From Thalassoroseus pseudoceratinae (GTDB lineage Bacteria; Planctomycetota; Planctomycetia; Planctomycetales; Planctomycetaceae): a DNA stretch of 64,000 nt. The stretch covers positions 558,001 through 622,000 of the forward strand of contig NZ_JAALXT010000004.1 in assembly GCF_011634775.1 (NCBI RefSeq), written 5' to 3'. The translations under genes and the position numbers were made by a program. Positions 45,316 through 53,225 of this stretch are shown one piece after another (the first letter of the stretch is position 1; every line of letters starts with the position of its first letter). The notes beneath the pieces are model-generated. The model searched no databases and had not been told where the DNA came from. It saw nothing but the letters and a program-made list of their open reading frames with translations.

Positions 45316-45927
45316 ATGAGTCGGCGTTCCGAGGAAGACGTTTATCAAGTGGTTAGTCAGATCAAGGTCTTTGTGATTGTCAGCATTGTGGGGCTGCTGG
45401 GATTGACCTTGGTGGTCATCGTATTGGATCGGACAACCGAGACGTTCGAGCAAGCCGCCCGGTATCGTCCCCCCGTTGAGAGCGCGAACCCAGGCCAAGG
45501 GACGCCGTCCGAGTCCATCATCAACCCGGTACATGGCCAATTGGTTTATGTGCCCGCCTACTCACACATTTACCACAAGGATGGCTCACCAACACTGCTG
45601 ACCATTACTCTCAGCATCCGCAACACCAGTCTCGACCATGGAATCGTGATCGACTCGGTCCGCTATTTCGACACCAACGGCAAAGAGGTGAAGTCGTACC
45701 TCAAGAAGCCGATCCGTCTCGAACCACTGGCGACCACGGAATTCCTTGTCGAAAGAGACGACACGAGCGGCGGTAGCGGTGCGAACTTTCTCGTTCGGTG
45801 GACGGCAGAGGACTTTGTCTCAGCTCCCGTCATTGAAGCCGTCATGATCGACACCGAAATCCAACAGGGCATTTCCTTCGTCCGCAACGGAACCGTGATC
45901 GAAGAAATCGGCTCCGAGACGAATTAG
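45316..45927 (+). CDS. DUF3124 protein with N-terminal membrane helix
   Basis: A 203-residue protein with a perfect GAGGAGG ribosome site. One TM helix lies at ~18-38 (VFVIVSIVGLLGLTLVVIVL). The DUF3124 domain (~80-195) has LVYVPAYSHIY, LLTITLSIRNTS and FLVRWTA, with family-typical spacing. Immunoglobulin-like fold; function unknown. A GGGACC/GGTCCC hairpin lies just after the stop (45927-45945), but without a T-run. Confidence 0.9.
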   Translation: MSRRSEEDVYQVVSQIKVFVIVSIVGLLGLTLVVIVLDRTTETFEQAARYRPPVESANPGQGTPSESIINPVHGQLVYVPAYSHIYHKDGSPTLLTITLSIRNTSLDHGIVIDSVRYFDTNGKEVKSYLKKPIRLEPLATTEFLVERDDTSGGSGANFLVRWTAEDFVSAPVIEAVMIDTEIQQGISFVRNGTVIEEIGSETN

Positions 45928-45945
45928 GGACCTCGTTGCGGTCCC
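45927..45945. terminator. Hairpin after the DUF3124 gene
   Basis: GGGACC and GGTCCC pair over a 7-nt loop, directly after the TAG. No T-run follows, so its role as a terminator is uncertain. Confidence 0.3.
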
Positions 45946-46085
45946 TCACAACACCAACCCATGCCCGGAATTCCCCTTGTTCGCACAGATTTCACGATCT
46001 GCGGACACGAAATTCGCAGAAGCCTCCAAGATGTATGAGTTGAGATTCCCTCACGAATTCGTGACAACCGCAACTCATTCCATCA

Positions 46086-46367
46086 ATGTTGAACATTCTG
46101 CTCCAAATCGGCGGCCTTCTGGTGCTCATTGCTGGGCTCGCCACGCTTCCATTGCCACTTCCCATCGGTTTGGTGCTGATCGTTGTGGGGCTTTCCCTGT
46201 TGGCGACATCAAGCCAGCGAGTTCGGAACATGATCCGTTCATGGAGAAAACGGAATACTCGCTTCAACGAAACGATGCGGAATTCCGAACAAAACTCCCC
46301 TAATTGGATCAAGTCCGCCATCCACGAAACCGATCCGGATGGCGAATTCAATGAGTCAGAAAGCTGA
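46086..46367 (+). CDS. Small two-helix membrane protein
   Basis: A 93-residue protein. Residues 1-45 hold two close hydrophobic stretches (NILLQIGGLLVLIAGLATLP, then IGLVLIVVGLSLLA) around a Pro-rich turn, followed by a basic segment (RVRNMIRSWRKRNTR). This pattern resembles small PGPGW-type membrane proteins, but the exact motif is not present. No ribosome site is seen, so the start is tentative. Confidence 0.55.
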   Translation: MLNILLQIGGLLVLIAGLATLPLPLPIGLVLIVVGLSLLATSSQRVRNMIRSWRKRNTRFNETMRNSEQNSPNWIKSAIHETDPDGEFNESES

Positions 46368-46415
46368 GTTCACCAACCGAACCCGATCAGCGGCTTCCAC
46401 CATCAACACTTCATT

Positions 46416-47447
46416 TCACGCGGCGGGGCGTTCGTACTTTTTGTCGGACGGAATTTCCTTCAGCAGCATCTCGATGAGTTGTTCGCTACCGATGTCATTC
46501 GCTTGAGCGGCGTAGTTACCGGCGAGACGGTGTCGCAACGCGGGACCCGCAACAGATTTGACGTCTTCGACGGTTGCATGGTAGCGGCCGTAGAGAATGG
46601 CACGGGCTTTGGCAGCGGTCACGAGTGTGAGCACTCCCCGCGGACCGGCTCCCCAACTCGCCCATTTGTTGATGAACTCCGGAGCTTCCGCCTCACCAGG
46701 CCGAGTTGCCCGCACGAGTGCCCAGGCATAACCAAGGACTTGGTCACTGACAGGCACACGATTCACAAGATCCTGATACTTGATGATTTCCTCACTGCCC
46801 ATCACCGACGAAATTTTCCCCATGTGGCCCCCCGTGACCCGTCGAGCGATTTCCCACTCCTCCGCCCCGGTCGGGTAGCCAACACGGATGTAGAGCAGGA
46901 ACCGGTCGAGTTGGGCTTCCGGCAATGGATAAGTTCCCTCTTGCTCCAACGGGTTCTGCGTGGCAAGCACGAAGAACGGTCGTGGCAACTTATGTCGCGA
47001 TCCACCGGCGGAAACTTGCCGTTCTTGCATGGCTTCGAGCATTGCCGCCTGCGTCTTGGGAGGTGTCCGATTGATTTCGTCTGCCAGCAGCAAATTCGCG
47101 AAAATCGGGCCGGGAAGGAAAGTGTATTCCCGCCGTCCGGTTTCCAGATTCTCTTGGATGATTTCCGTCCCGGTCACGTCGGACGGCATCAAGTCTGGTG
47201 TGAACTGAATTCGTTTGAACGTCAAGTCGAGCGCTTCCGCGAGCGAGGAGATCAGCAGCGTTTTCGCCAACCCCGGCACACCTTCAAGTAAAGCGTGTCC
47301 ACGGGCGAAGATGGCAATCAAGACTTGCTCGATCACTTCATCCTGGCCCACGATGACTTTGGAAAGTTCATCACGGACACGGTTGTAGGATTGCTCACAA
47401 GCTTGAACGGCCGCGAGATCATCGGGCGAGGCGGTGGTGTCGGTCAT
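46416..47447 (-). CDS. MoxR-type AAA+ ATPase
   Basis: A 343-residue MoxR ATPase, a chaperone-like AAA+ protein that works with vWA-domain partners. It has Walker A GVPGLAKT at ~60, Walker B LLLADEINR, sensor I LATQNPLEQEG and sensor II YPLPEAQLDRF. The C-terminal lid is intact. It is the last gene of the seven-gene block; usually moxR is first. The gap to the upstream coiled-coil gene is 65 bp. The start is ATG 47447. Confidence 0.96.
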   Translation of the reverse strand: MTDTTASPDDLAAVQACEQSYNRVRDELSKVIVGQDEVIEQVLIAIFARGHALLEGVPGLAKTLLISSLAEALDLTFKRIQFTPDLMPSDVTGTEIIQENLETGRREYTFLPGPIFANLLLADEINRTPPKTQAAMLEAMQERQVSAGGSRHKLPRPFFVLATQNPLEQEGTYPLPEAQLDRFLLYIRVGYPTGAEEWEIARRVTGGHMGKISSVMGSEEIIKYQDLVNRVPVSDQVLGYAWALVRATRPGEAEAPEFINKWASWGAGPRGVLTLVTAAKARAILYGRYHATVEDVKSVAGPALRHRLAGNYAAQANDIGSEQLIEMLLKEIPSDKKYERPAA

Positions 47448-47512
47448 GGTCAAATCTTTGTTGGTGCTAAGTGAACTTTGATTTTCGAGAGTTCCGGTTG
47501 TACGCGTGCGGG

Positions 47513-50500
47513 CTACTCGATGCTTTCGAAGTACCGTCGCAAGCGTTCTTCATATGCCCGCGGGGCTCGCATGGTGCTTCCGGAACGGATGGCGTTTCGG
47601 ATTTCCGGCGGAAGTTTGGTGAGCCAAGTATCACGTCGAAAACGTCGCGATTGGGCGTTGGAATCCTTGTCGCTACTGGCGGTCCGGCTATCACCCTCGT
47701 TTTGCGGGGGCGAATCGTCGAGTTCGCCATCTTTCAATCCGTCATTCTCAGCGGACGTTCCTGCAACCGAAGTACTGCCACCGATCGCCGTGGGAGACGA
47801 CGCAGCGGATGGTGCCGCGGGAGTCGGTTGGGCCGCGGGTGTTTGCCCCGGCATGGGTGGCCCCGGTTGTCCCGGCATCGATGGACCAGCCGGGCTCGCA
47901 GCGGCCATTGCCATTTGAGCGGCTTGCGGACCAGCCATCATTTGAGCCGTCAATTCAGGTGAGTTGGGAATGAATCCCGTGCCCAAATTCGGATCGATTG
48001 GCTGAGCCACTGCTGGTTGATCCCCTTGAGCCACCGACGGTGGTGCGGGTTGGCCTGGTGCGGATTGCCCAGGTGTGGGTTGTCCCGCTGGAGTTCCCTC
48101 ACCGGCGGGTGGTGCTTGACCTGCTTCTCCAGTTGCGTCGGCTGGCATCGGTGTGCCTTCCGGAGGTGCGAACGGATTCAGATTCGAGGCCAATTCCAAC
48201 GCTTCCCGAATCGGTTGATTCGCGATTTCTTCCTGACCGGCAATTTGAGCAGCCCCCTGTCCCGTCGCCCGCTGAGCTTGTGCGAACAATTCCAATGCTT
48301 TCGCCAGATTCGGGTCAATCGGTTTCGCCGGTTCGTTCATTGGCTCCCGATTGGCCGCGATTTGCTCGGCGGCGTCTTGTTGCTTCTTTGCCAAGTCGGC
48401 CAATGCTTGGGCGATCGCTTTGTCCTGTTCGATTTGCTGCTCCTGAGCCGCCAAGTTGGCGACGGCCCGCTCCATTGCTTCCTGAACAGCATCGTCGGCA
48501 TTCGCGACAGCCTCGGCACCGGTCTGCTGAGCGGGCATGGGCTTTGCCGACTTTGCGGCTTCGCGAAGCGCGGATGTGGCCCCTGGATCGACGTTCGCCG
48601 CCTGCTGGGCCAACTTCATCGCCTGATCAGATTGCTGTTCCATCTGAGCGTTCTGCTGCTCCGCCAGATCCTTCAAAGCCGAGTCAATCGCTTCCTTCGC
48701 ATCGGCTAGGGCCTCGCCGGCATCTTTCTGAGCAGGTTTGGCGGCATCGGCATTCTCGTCTGCGAGTGCTTCAGCGGCCTTCTTCGCTTGTTGTTCAGCT
48801 TGGGCGAGTTTGCCCGCAGCGGAATCCGATTCCATTTGAGCCAATTCCGCGGCCTCACCAGCGTTCTTTGCAACTTGCTGCTGAGCCTCGGCGTCGGGAT
48901 TGCCAGTTGGCTCGGATTCAGCAGCTTTCTTGGCTTCCGATTCGGCCAGTTCACTGGCTTGATTCAACGCTTCCCGAGCTTCATCACGAGCCTTTTTTGC
49001 GGCTTCGGTGTTGCCTTCAAGTGTTTGCTTGGCCGCCTCCGCTGCCGCTTGTTGAGCTTTCGCCAGAGTCTCGGAAAGTTCGTCTTTTTCCCCGGCCTCT
49101 TTCTTCGACTGAGCCGCGTTCCGATTCTCCGCATTCTTTTTGGCGTCTTGGAGAGCGTCGGCGACTTCCTGTTGATTCGATGTGGCATCGAGCGGAGTCG
49201 CGGCATTTCCATTGGCCAACTCGTTCGCGGATTGATCAGCGGCATCCTGTTTCTGCTTCGCTTGCTCAATGGCTTCGGCGAGTTCCATTGCTTCGGCGGC
49301 TTCGGGGCGACCGTTCGCTTTCTGCTGTGCGATTTCGGCAGCGGCCGTCTTGGCTTTGGCGTCTTCGAGTCGCTGAATTCGTTCCGACAACGACTTCGGA
49401 CGCTCGTTCAACGCATCCTCGACCGCCTCACGAACCGGCGCGACCGCTTTAAGCTGCTCATCACTGACGGCGACCAACTCGTTTGCGGTTTTGCCGATTT
49501 CCTCACGCAGAGCATCTGCAGCTTTGGAAAGCTCTTCTGCGGTCGCGTTCGCTTCCTTGGCGACCTCTTTCGCGGCTGGCTTTGACTCCTCACCGGGTGC
49601 CTGTTTCGCTTTGGCTAACGCATCCTTGAGGTTCTCAGAGTTCTTCGTCGACTCGTCCAAGGCTTTCGCGGCCTCGGGTGCGGTTTGTTTCACCCCTTCG
49701 GCAACCTTCTGAGCAATCTCGTCGACTTCGGCTTGATCGGATTCCAAGTCGGCAGTGTCTTCGGCTTGCAAGCCTTCGTTCTCGGCAGCCTCGTTCGCTT
49801 TTCGAGCAATCTCCCGTTCGACAGCGGCAGCACGTTCGAGCGACTCGGCCGCACGAGCCAACTCACCCACCTTGACGGCTAACTGCTTTCGTTTCGCCTC
49901 CGCAAGCGTGGCTTCGATTTCAGCAGCGGCACGTTCCAACGCTTCTTCCGCCGTTTGGACGGCCTGCTCTTTTGCAGCTTGCTCGTCACTTTCCGGCTTT
50001 GCTTTGGTTGCCTCTTTCAATGCTTCCTCGGCCGCCTTCGCCGCATCGCTGGCTTCGGCAAGTCGGTTTTCGACGTTCTCCGGAAGCTCCCGTTCTTTCG
50101 CGGCTTCCTCAGTCTTCTTGGCAACTTCCGCTTCCGCTTTCATGGCTTCTTCGGGTTTTTCAGCCGCTTTTTCACTGGCTTCCGCCTGTTTCTCCTGAGC
50201 GGCTTTGACATCCTCGCGAGCGGCTTCCAAGTCTTCGATTGTCTTGGCCAACTCGTCGGCACTTTGATCGGCCGAATTGCCATCCGACATGTCTTCCAGC
50301 AATTCTTCCAACGCTGACAAATGCCCCAAGATTTGCCCTTGCTCTTTCGCGGCTTCTTTTTTGTTTTCCTCGAAGAGTTCCATCGTCGCTTTTTCGGCGG
50401 CCTCGCGGGCTTGATCCAAATGCGTTTCCGCACGCGGTTCGTCCGTCAATTCGGCGGCCAGTTCGGCGATGTCTTTTTGAATCTCGGCTTGTTCCTCGAC

Positions 50501-51505
50501 CAATTCTTTGGCCGCGTCCATCTTGGCGAGATCGGTCTTCTCAGTTTTTTCACGAAGTTCCGTTTGCTCGTCCTGCAGCTCTCGGACTTTCGCTAGCAGT
50601 TGTTGCCGCTCTGTTCCGATCAAACCTTGGGCTCGCTCGACAACTCGTAAGAGCTGCCGCAAACCGTCGATGACTTTCTGCTCATGAACGACTGCCGCGG
50701 TATACTGAGCCGTCTCCAGTCGCGCGAGTGTTTCGTCGAGATGCATGCCCGTTTCGGCAGCCGCAAGAATACGAATTCCCTTCGCAGCACCAGTCGCGAG
50801 TGGACCATCCCAACGACTGACATCCGCTAACGTTTCCAGCAAATTCAAAAAGAGTTTGTTGATGTCGCGTTGGTCTTCTTGAAGCGTGAGAGCCAACTCT
50901 TCGCGGCGTCCCGGAGTTTCCGAGGGCACTTGTTTCGTTTTGTCTTGAACGGACGTTTCCAGACGAATCAATTGCCGCACCAACTCGTTGATCTCCGCAG
51001 CCTTCAACCGCCGTAGCAGTTTCCGACGCTCAACCGACAACTGAATGATGATCCGGCGAATCAGTCGACGAGCTTCCACGATCTTTTGTTGTCGCCCGTT
51101 CGCATCCGCTTCCTGGGCATCCGCGAGGAGTGCGACGACTTGGTTCATTTCGTTTTCAACGAGCGTGCCGATGTTGGCTCGCATCGTCCGGATGTCGTTG
51201 TAAATCGTTTCCTGCTGCAACCCGTTGATTTCGAGTTGTTGCAGTTGCGTGTCGAGAATGTTGGAGAGAAGTTCCCGGGCCAACCGCCGAGCACGACTCT
51301 GAGCCGCCTGCCGAGCGCGGATGTCCCGATCGGATGCCCCAGGCTGACCGAAGGCGGTTGGGCTTTTAGTCGCAGCGAATAGCATCACCAATGCACACGA
51401 CAACAGAACGACTGACCAACGAGTTCGTATCACAGTCTCCATCGCGATCTCCGGACCTTGGTTCATGGTTTGAGCGGTGTTGCCAACGGTTTTTGAGCGG
51501 TTCAT
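47513..51505 (-). CDS. Very large Ala/Glu/Lys-rich coiled-coil protein of the Bat-like operon
   Basis: A 1330-residue protein. The start ATG 51505 overlaps the TGA of the upstream gene by 4 bp. After a short hydrophobic segment (WSVVLLSCALVMLFAA, ~33-48), a 900-residue charged helical region of E/A/K repeats spans ~70-1120. A Gln/Pro/Ala-rich linker follows (~1140-1270, for example PGQPAPPSVAQGDQPAVAQ). The conserved-looking C-terminus is LPPEIRNAIRSGSTMRAPRA followed by YEERLRRYFESIE. The C-terminal motif recurs in DUF4175-like proteins. I believe this is a distal half of a DUF4175-like system split into two genes with the one at 51502, but that is inference. No catalytic motif is seen. Confidence 0.83.
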   Translation of the reverse strand: MNRSKTVGNTAQTMNQGPEIAMETVIRTRWSVVLLSCALVMLFAATKSPTAFGQPGASDRDIRARQAAQSRARRLARELLSNILDTQLQQLEINGLQQETIYNDIRTMRANIGTLVENEMNQVVALLADAQEADANGRQQKIVEARRLIRRIIIQLSVERRKLLRRLKAAEINELVRQLIRLETSVQDKTKQVPSETPGRREELALTLQEDQRDINKLFLNLLETLADVSRWDGPLATGAAKGIRILAAAETGMHLDETLARLETAQYTAAVVHEQKVIDGLRQLLRVVERAQGLIGTERQQLLAKVRELQDEQTELREKTEKTDLAKMDAAKELVEEQAEIQKDIAELAAELTDEPRAETHLDQAREAAEKATMELFEENKKEAAKEQGQILGHLSALEELLEDMSDGNSADQSADELAKTIEDLEAAREDVKAAQEKQAEASEKAAEKPEEAMKAEAEVAKKTEEAAKERELPENVENRLAEASDAAKAAEEALKEATKAKPESDEQAAKEQAVQTAEEALERAAAEIEATLAEAKRKQLAVKVGELARAAESLERAAAVEREIARKANEAAENEGLQAEDTADLESDQAEVDEIAQKVAEGVKQTAPEAAKALDESTKNSENLKDALAKAKQAPGEESKPAAKEVAKEANATAEELSKAADALREEIGKTANELVAVSDEQLKAVAPVREAVEDALNERPKSLSERIQRLEDAKAKTAAAEIAQQKANGRPEAAEAMELAEAIEQAKQKQDAADQSANELANGNAATPLDATSNQQEVADALQDAKKNAENRNAAQSKKEAGEKDELSETLAKAQQAAAEAAKQTLEGNTEAAKKARDEAREALNQASELAESEAKKAAESEPTGNPDAEAQQQVAKNAGEAAELAQMESDSAAGKLAQAEQQAKKAAEALADENADAAKPAQKDAGEALADAKEAIDSALKDLAEQQNAQMEQQSDQAMKLAQQAANVDPGATSALREAAKSAKPMPAQQTGAEAVANADDAVQEAMERAVANLAAQEQQIEQDKAIAQALADLAKKQQDAAEQIAANREPMNEPAKPIDPNLAKALELFAQAQRATGQGAAQIAGQEEIANQPIREALELASNLNPFAPPEGTPMPADATGEAGQAPPAGEGTPAGQPTPGQSAPGQPAPPSVAQGDQPAVAQPIDPNLGTGFIPNSPELTAQMMAGPQAAQMAMAAASPAGPSMPGQPGPPMPGQTPAAQPTPAAPSAASSPTAIGGSTSVAGTSAENDGLKDGELDDSPPQNEGDSRTASSDKDSNAQSRRFRRDTWLTKLPPEIRNAIRSGSTMRAPRAYEERLRRYFESIE

Positions 51506-53196
51506 TCGGTATCCCCTGCTCCCAATTCAATGATCGTCCCCAGGTCGGCCGCCGCTTTCTCGTCTCCTTCGCCGAGCGCTGCCAAAATCCCCTGGAGATC
51601 GGTAATTTTCATCACCAACGGTTCACTGAAATTCGATTGTGGTGGAGCCTCGCCCCGGTAATCAAATGCTTCCAACGTGAGCTTCAACTCATCGCCCTTT
51701 TCCAATTGAAAGGGCTCCAAATCGAGACGATAATTTCCCGCCAAGGTCCGCTGCGGTTGATTGGATTGCGGAACCACGATGAGTTCTTGTTCCCGAGTTT
51801 CCATCTCTCCATCGTTTCGCACAACCTGCACTCGCAACCGGATTTGGGACAGGCCGTAGTCGTCGCTGGCCTGGTAGGACACCATTTGCTTGGCGGTCGG
51901 TAAGACTTGTTTCGTTCCCAAGAGGACGTTACGCAAAATCGGCTTTCGGTCAGCCCGAATTCGAATGGTTCCCCGAATCGGATGTTCCAACTGCAAGCCG
52001 TCCCCATCTTCGACCTGAACGGTGTAACTGACGGACTCGGTCACGTCCCACAATGGAGATTGCTCACCGGCCAATCGCCACGCGTGACCGTCTTTGTCGG
52101 ATTGTTCCAGCGAGAATTCCTGTTCATCGACGGTGAGCCAAACCCGTTGAAGCGGCTTGTTGTCGCACTGCACATCGATGACAACATCGGTTCCCTCGAT
52201 GACGGCCAGTTGCCGAGTGCCCTCCCGTGCGACGAGTGAATCGTCCTCAACCAAAGTGGCGTAACGCGGAGGATTGGGCGTGAGATTCACGGAAACCACC
52301 GGTTGCGGAATGACTTCGATGGTCAGCGGATCGGTCCATGCATCGCCAAGAAAGACCTGATACTGCACCGTATCAATCAATTTCGAAACGCTGCCCGCAT
52401 AGGTGTTTTGGTCAGTGGCTTGCGAACTCTTGAGCTTCGGAAGTTCTTCCTCGACGGAGAGCCCGTGTTCGGAGTTGGTCATGCGGACGCGGCCTACGTC
52501 TGGCAACACACCAGACGCCTGCACTTCAAACGCCAGCGGACGGCCATAAGGCACCGTGAGTGTGTGATTCTTCGCATCTTCACCGGCTCGGAATGTAGTT
52601 TCGCCGTTGATCACAATGGCATCAATTCGCGTGTCAGTCGGATAGTGTGCCGAACCGAACAGCATGCGATTGCCAAACACTCGGAGATAGGCTCCCCAGA
52701 AAATCGCGAGAGTTCCGAGCACGAAGATCGTGACCAACAAGGCGATCACACGGCGACGAAAACGACGGTATCCAAACCCCTCGAAGACATCCAAACTTGG
52801 ACTGAATTCAGCGACGTAGTTGACGACAGCTTGCTTCAAGTCAGCCGACCCCCAACTGCCGGACTCCGCTTGCTCGAACTGCAACGCTGCCACGAGATCG
52901 CTGTCAATATGCTGACGATCTTCGACGATCAACGCGACATCGAGCAGGTCTTCTCGGTGTCCCAGCCAAGGCCAAGTGTATCGTCGAAACACCCACGCAA
53001 TCGCAAGACCGGCGAAGACTAACCCCACAATCCGTTGCGGCACGCTCATTTCGAGCAGCCAGTCCAGAGCGAACAACACCAACACCGCCCACAGACACGC
53101 CAGGATCGTCGCCGACCAAGCTGTTGCCCAGCGTGTTAGCAGGCGACGCCGACGGAGTCGGTTGAGTTGTGTTGTGAGTACGGAAAGTTGAGACAT
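51502..53196 (-). CDS. Membrane protein with Ig-like region, proximal half of a DUF4175-like pair
   Basis: A 564-residue protein. Two N-terminal TM helices (~22-44, ~52-72) and a third (~150-172) flank a cytoplasmic segment. The remaining ~380 residues are beta-rich (Ig/CARDB-like strands such as FRAGEDAKNHTLTVPYGRPL). No DUF domain was confirmed. Its C-terminal end overlaps the start of the coiled-coil gene (ATGA). The gene upstream (53226) is 29 bp away. The order membrane-Ig then coiled-coil matches the two halves of a DUF4175-like protein. Confidence 0.75.
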   Translation of the reverse strand: MSQLSVLTTQLNRLRRRRLLTRWATAWSATILACLWAVLVLFALDWLLEMSVPQRIVGLVFAGLAIAWVFRRYTWPWLGHREDLLDVALIVEDRQHIDSDLVAALQFEQAESGSWGSADLKQAVVNYVAEFSPSLDVFEGFGYRRFRRRVIALLVTIFVLGTLAIFWGAYLRVFGNRMLFGSAHYPTDTRIDAIVINGETTFRAGEDAKNHTLTVPYGRPLAFEVQASGVLPDVGRVRMTNSEHGLSVEEELPKLKSSQATDQNTYAGSVSKLIDTVQYQVFLGDAWTDPLTIEVIPQPVVSVNLTPNPPRYATLVEDDSLVAREGTRQLAVIEGTDVVIDVQCDNKPLQRVWLTVDEQEFSLEQSDKDGHAWRLAGEQSPLWDVTESVSYTVQVEDGDGLQLEHPIRGTIRIRADRKPILRNVLLGTKQVLPTAKQMVSYQASDDYGLSQIRLRVQVVRNDGEMETREQELIVVPQSNQPQRTLAGNYRLDLEPFQLEKGDELKLTLEAFDYRGEAPPQSNFSEPLVMKITDLQGILAALGEGDEKAAADLGTIIELGAGDTE

Positions 53197-53225
53197 TTCG
53201 AAAGTCGGCTTAATGGGCGTTCAAA

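Noticed and set aside
45977-46303. 108-residue plus-strand frame overlapping the small membrane gene at 46086
   Set aside because: Another frame of the same region. The frame at 46086 gives coherent hydrophobic helices; this one does not.
46479-47291. 270-residue plus-strand frame inside the MoxR gene
   Set aside because: Antisense shadow of a MoxR gene with all its ATPase motifs.
47998-49452. 484-residue plus-strand frame (and 48017-48709, 48788-49585) over the coiled-coil gene
   Set aside because: It is antisense to the strongly supported coiled-coil gene. The low-complexity Ala/Glu codons of that gene generate long open frames on the other strand, and the translated products are Arg/Leu/Pro/Ser-rich or Phe/Leu/Arg-rich without family features or ribosome sites.
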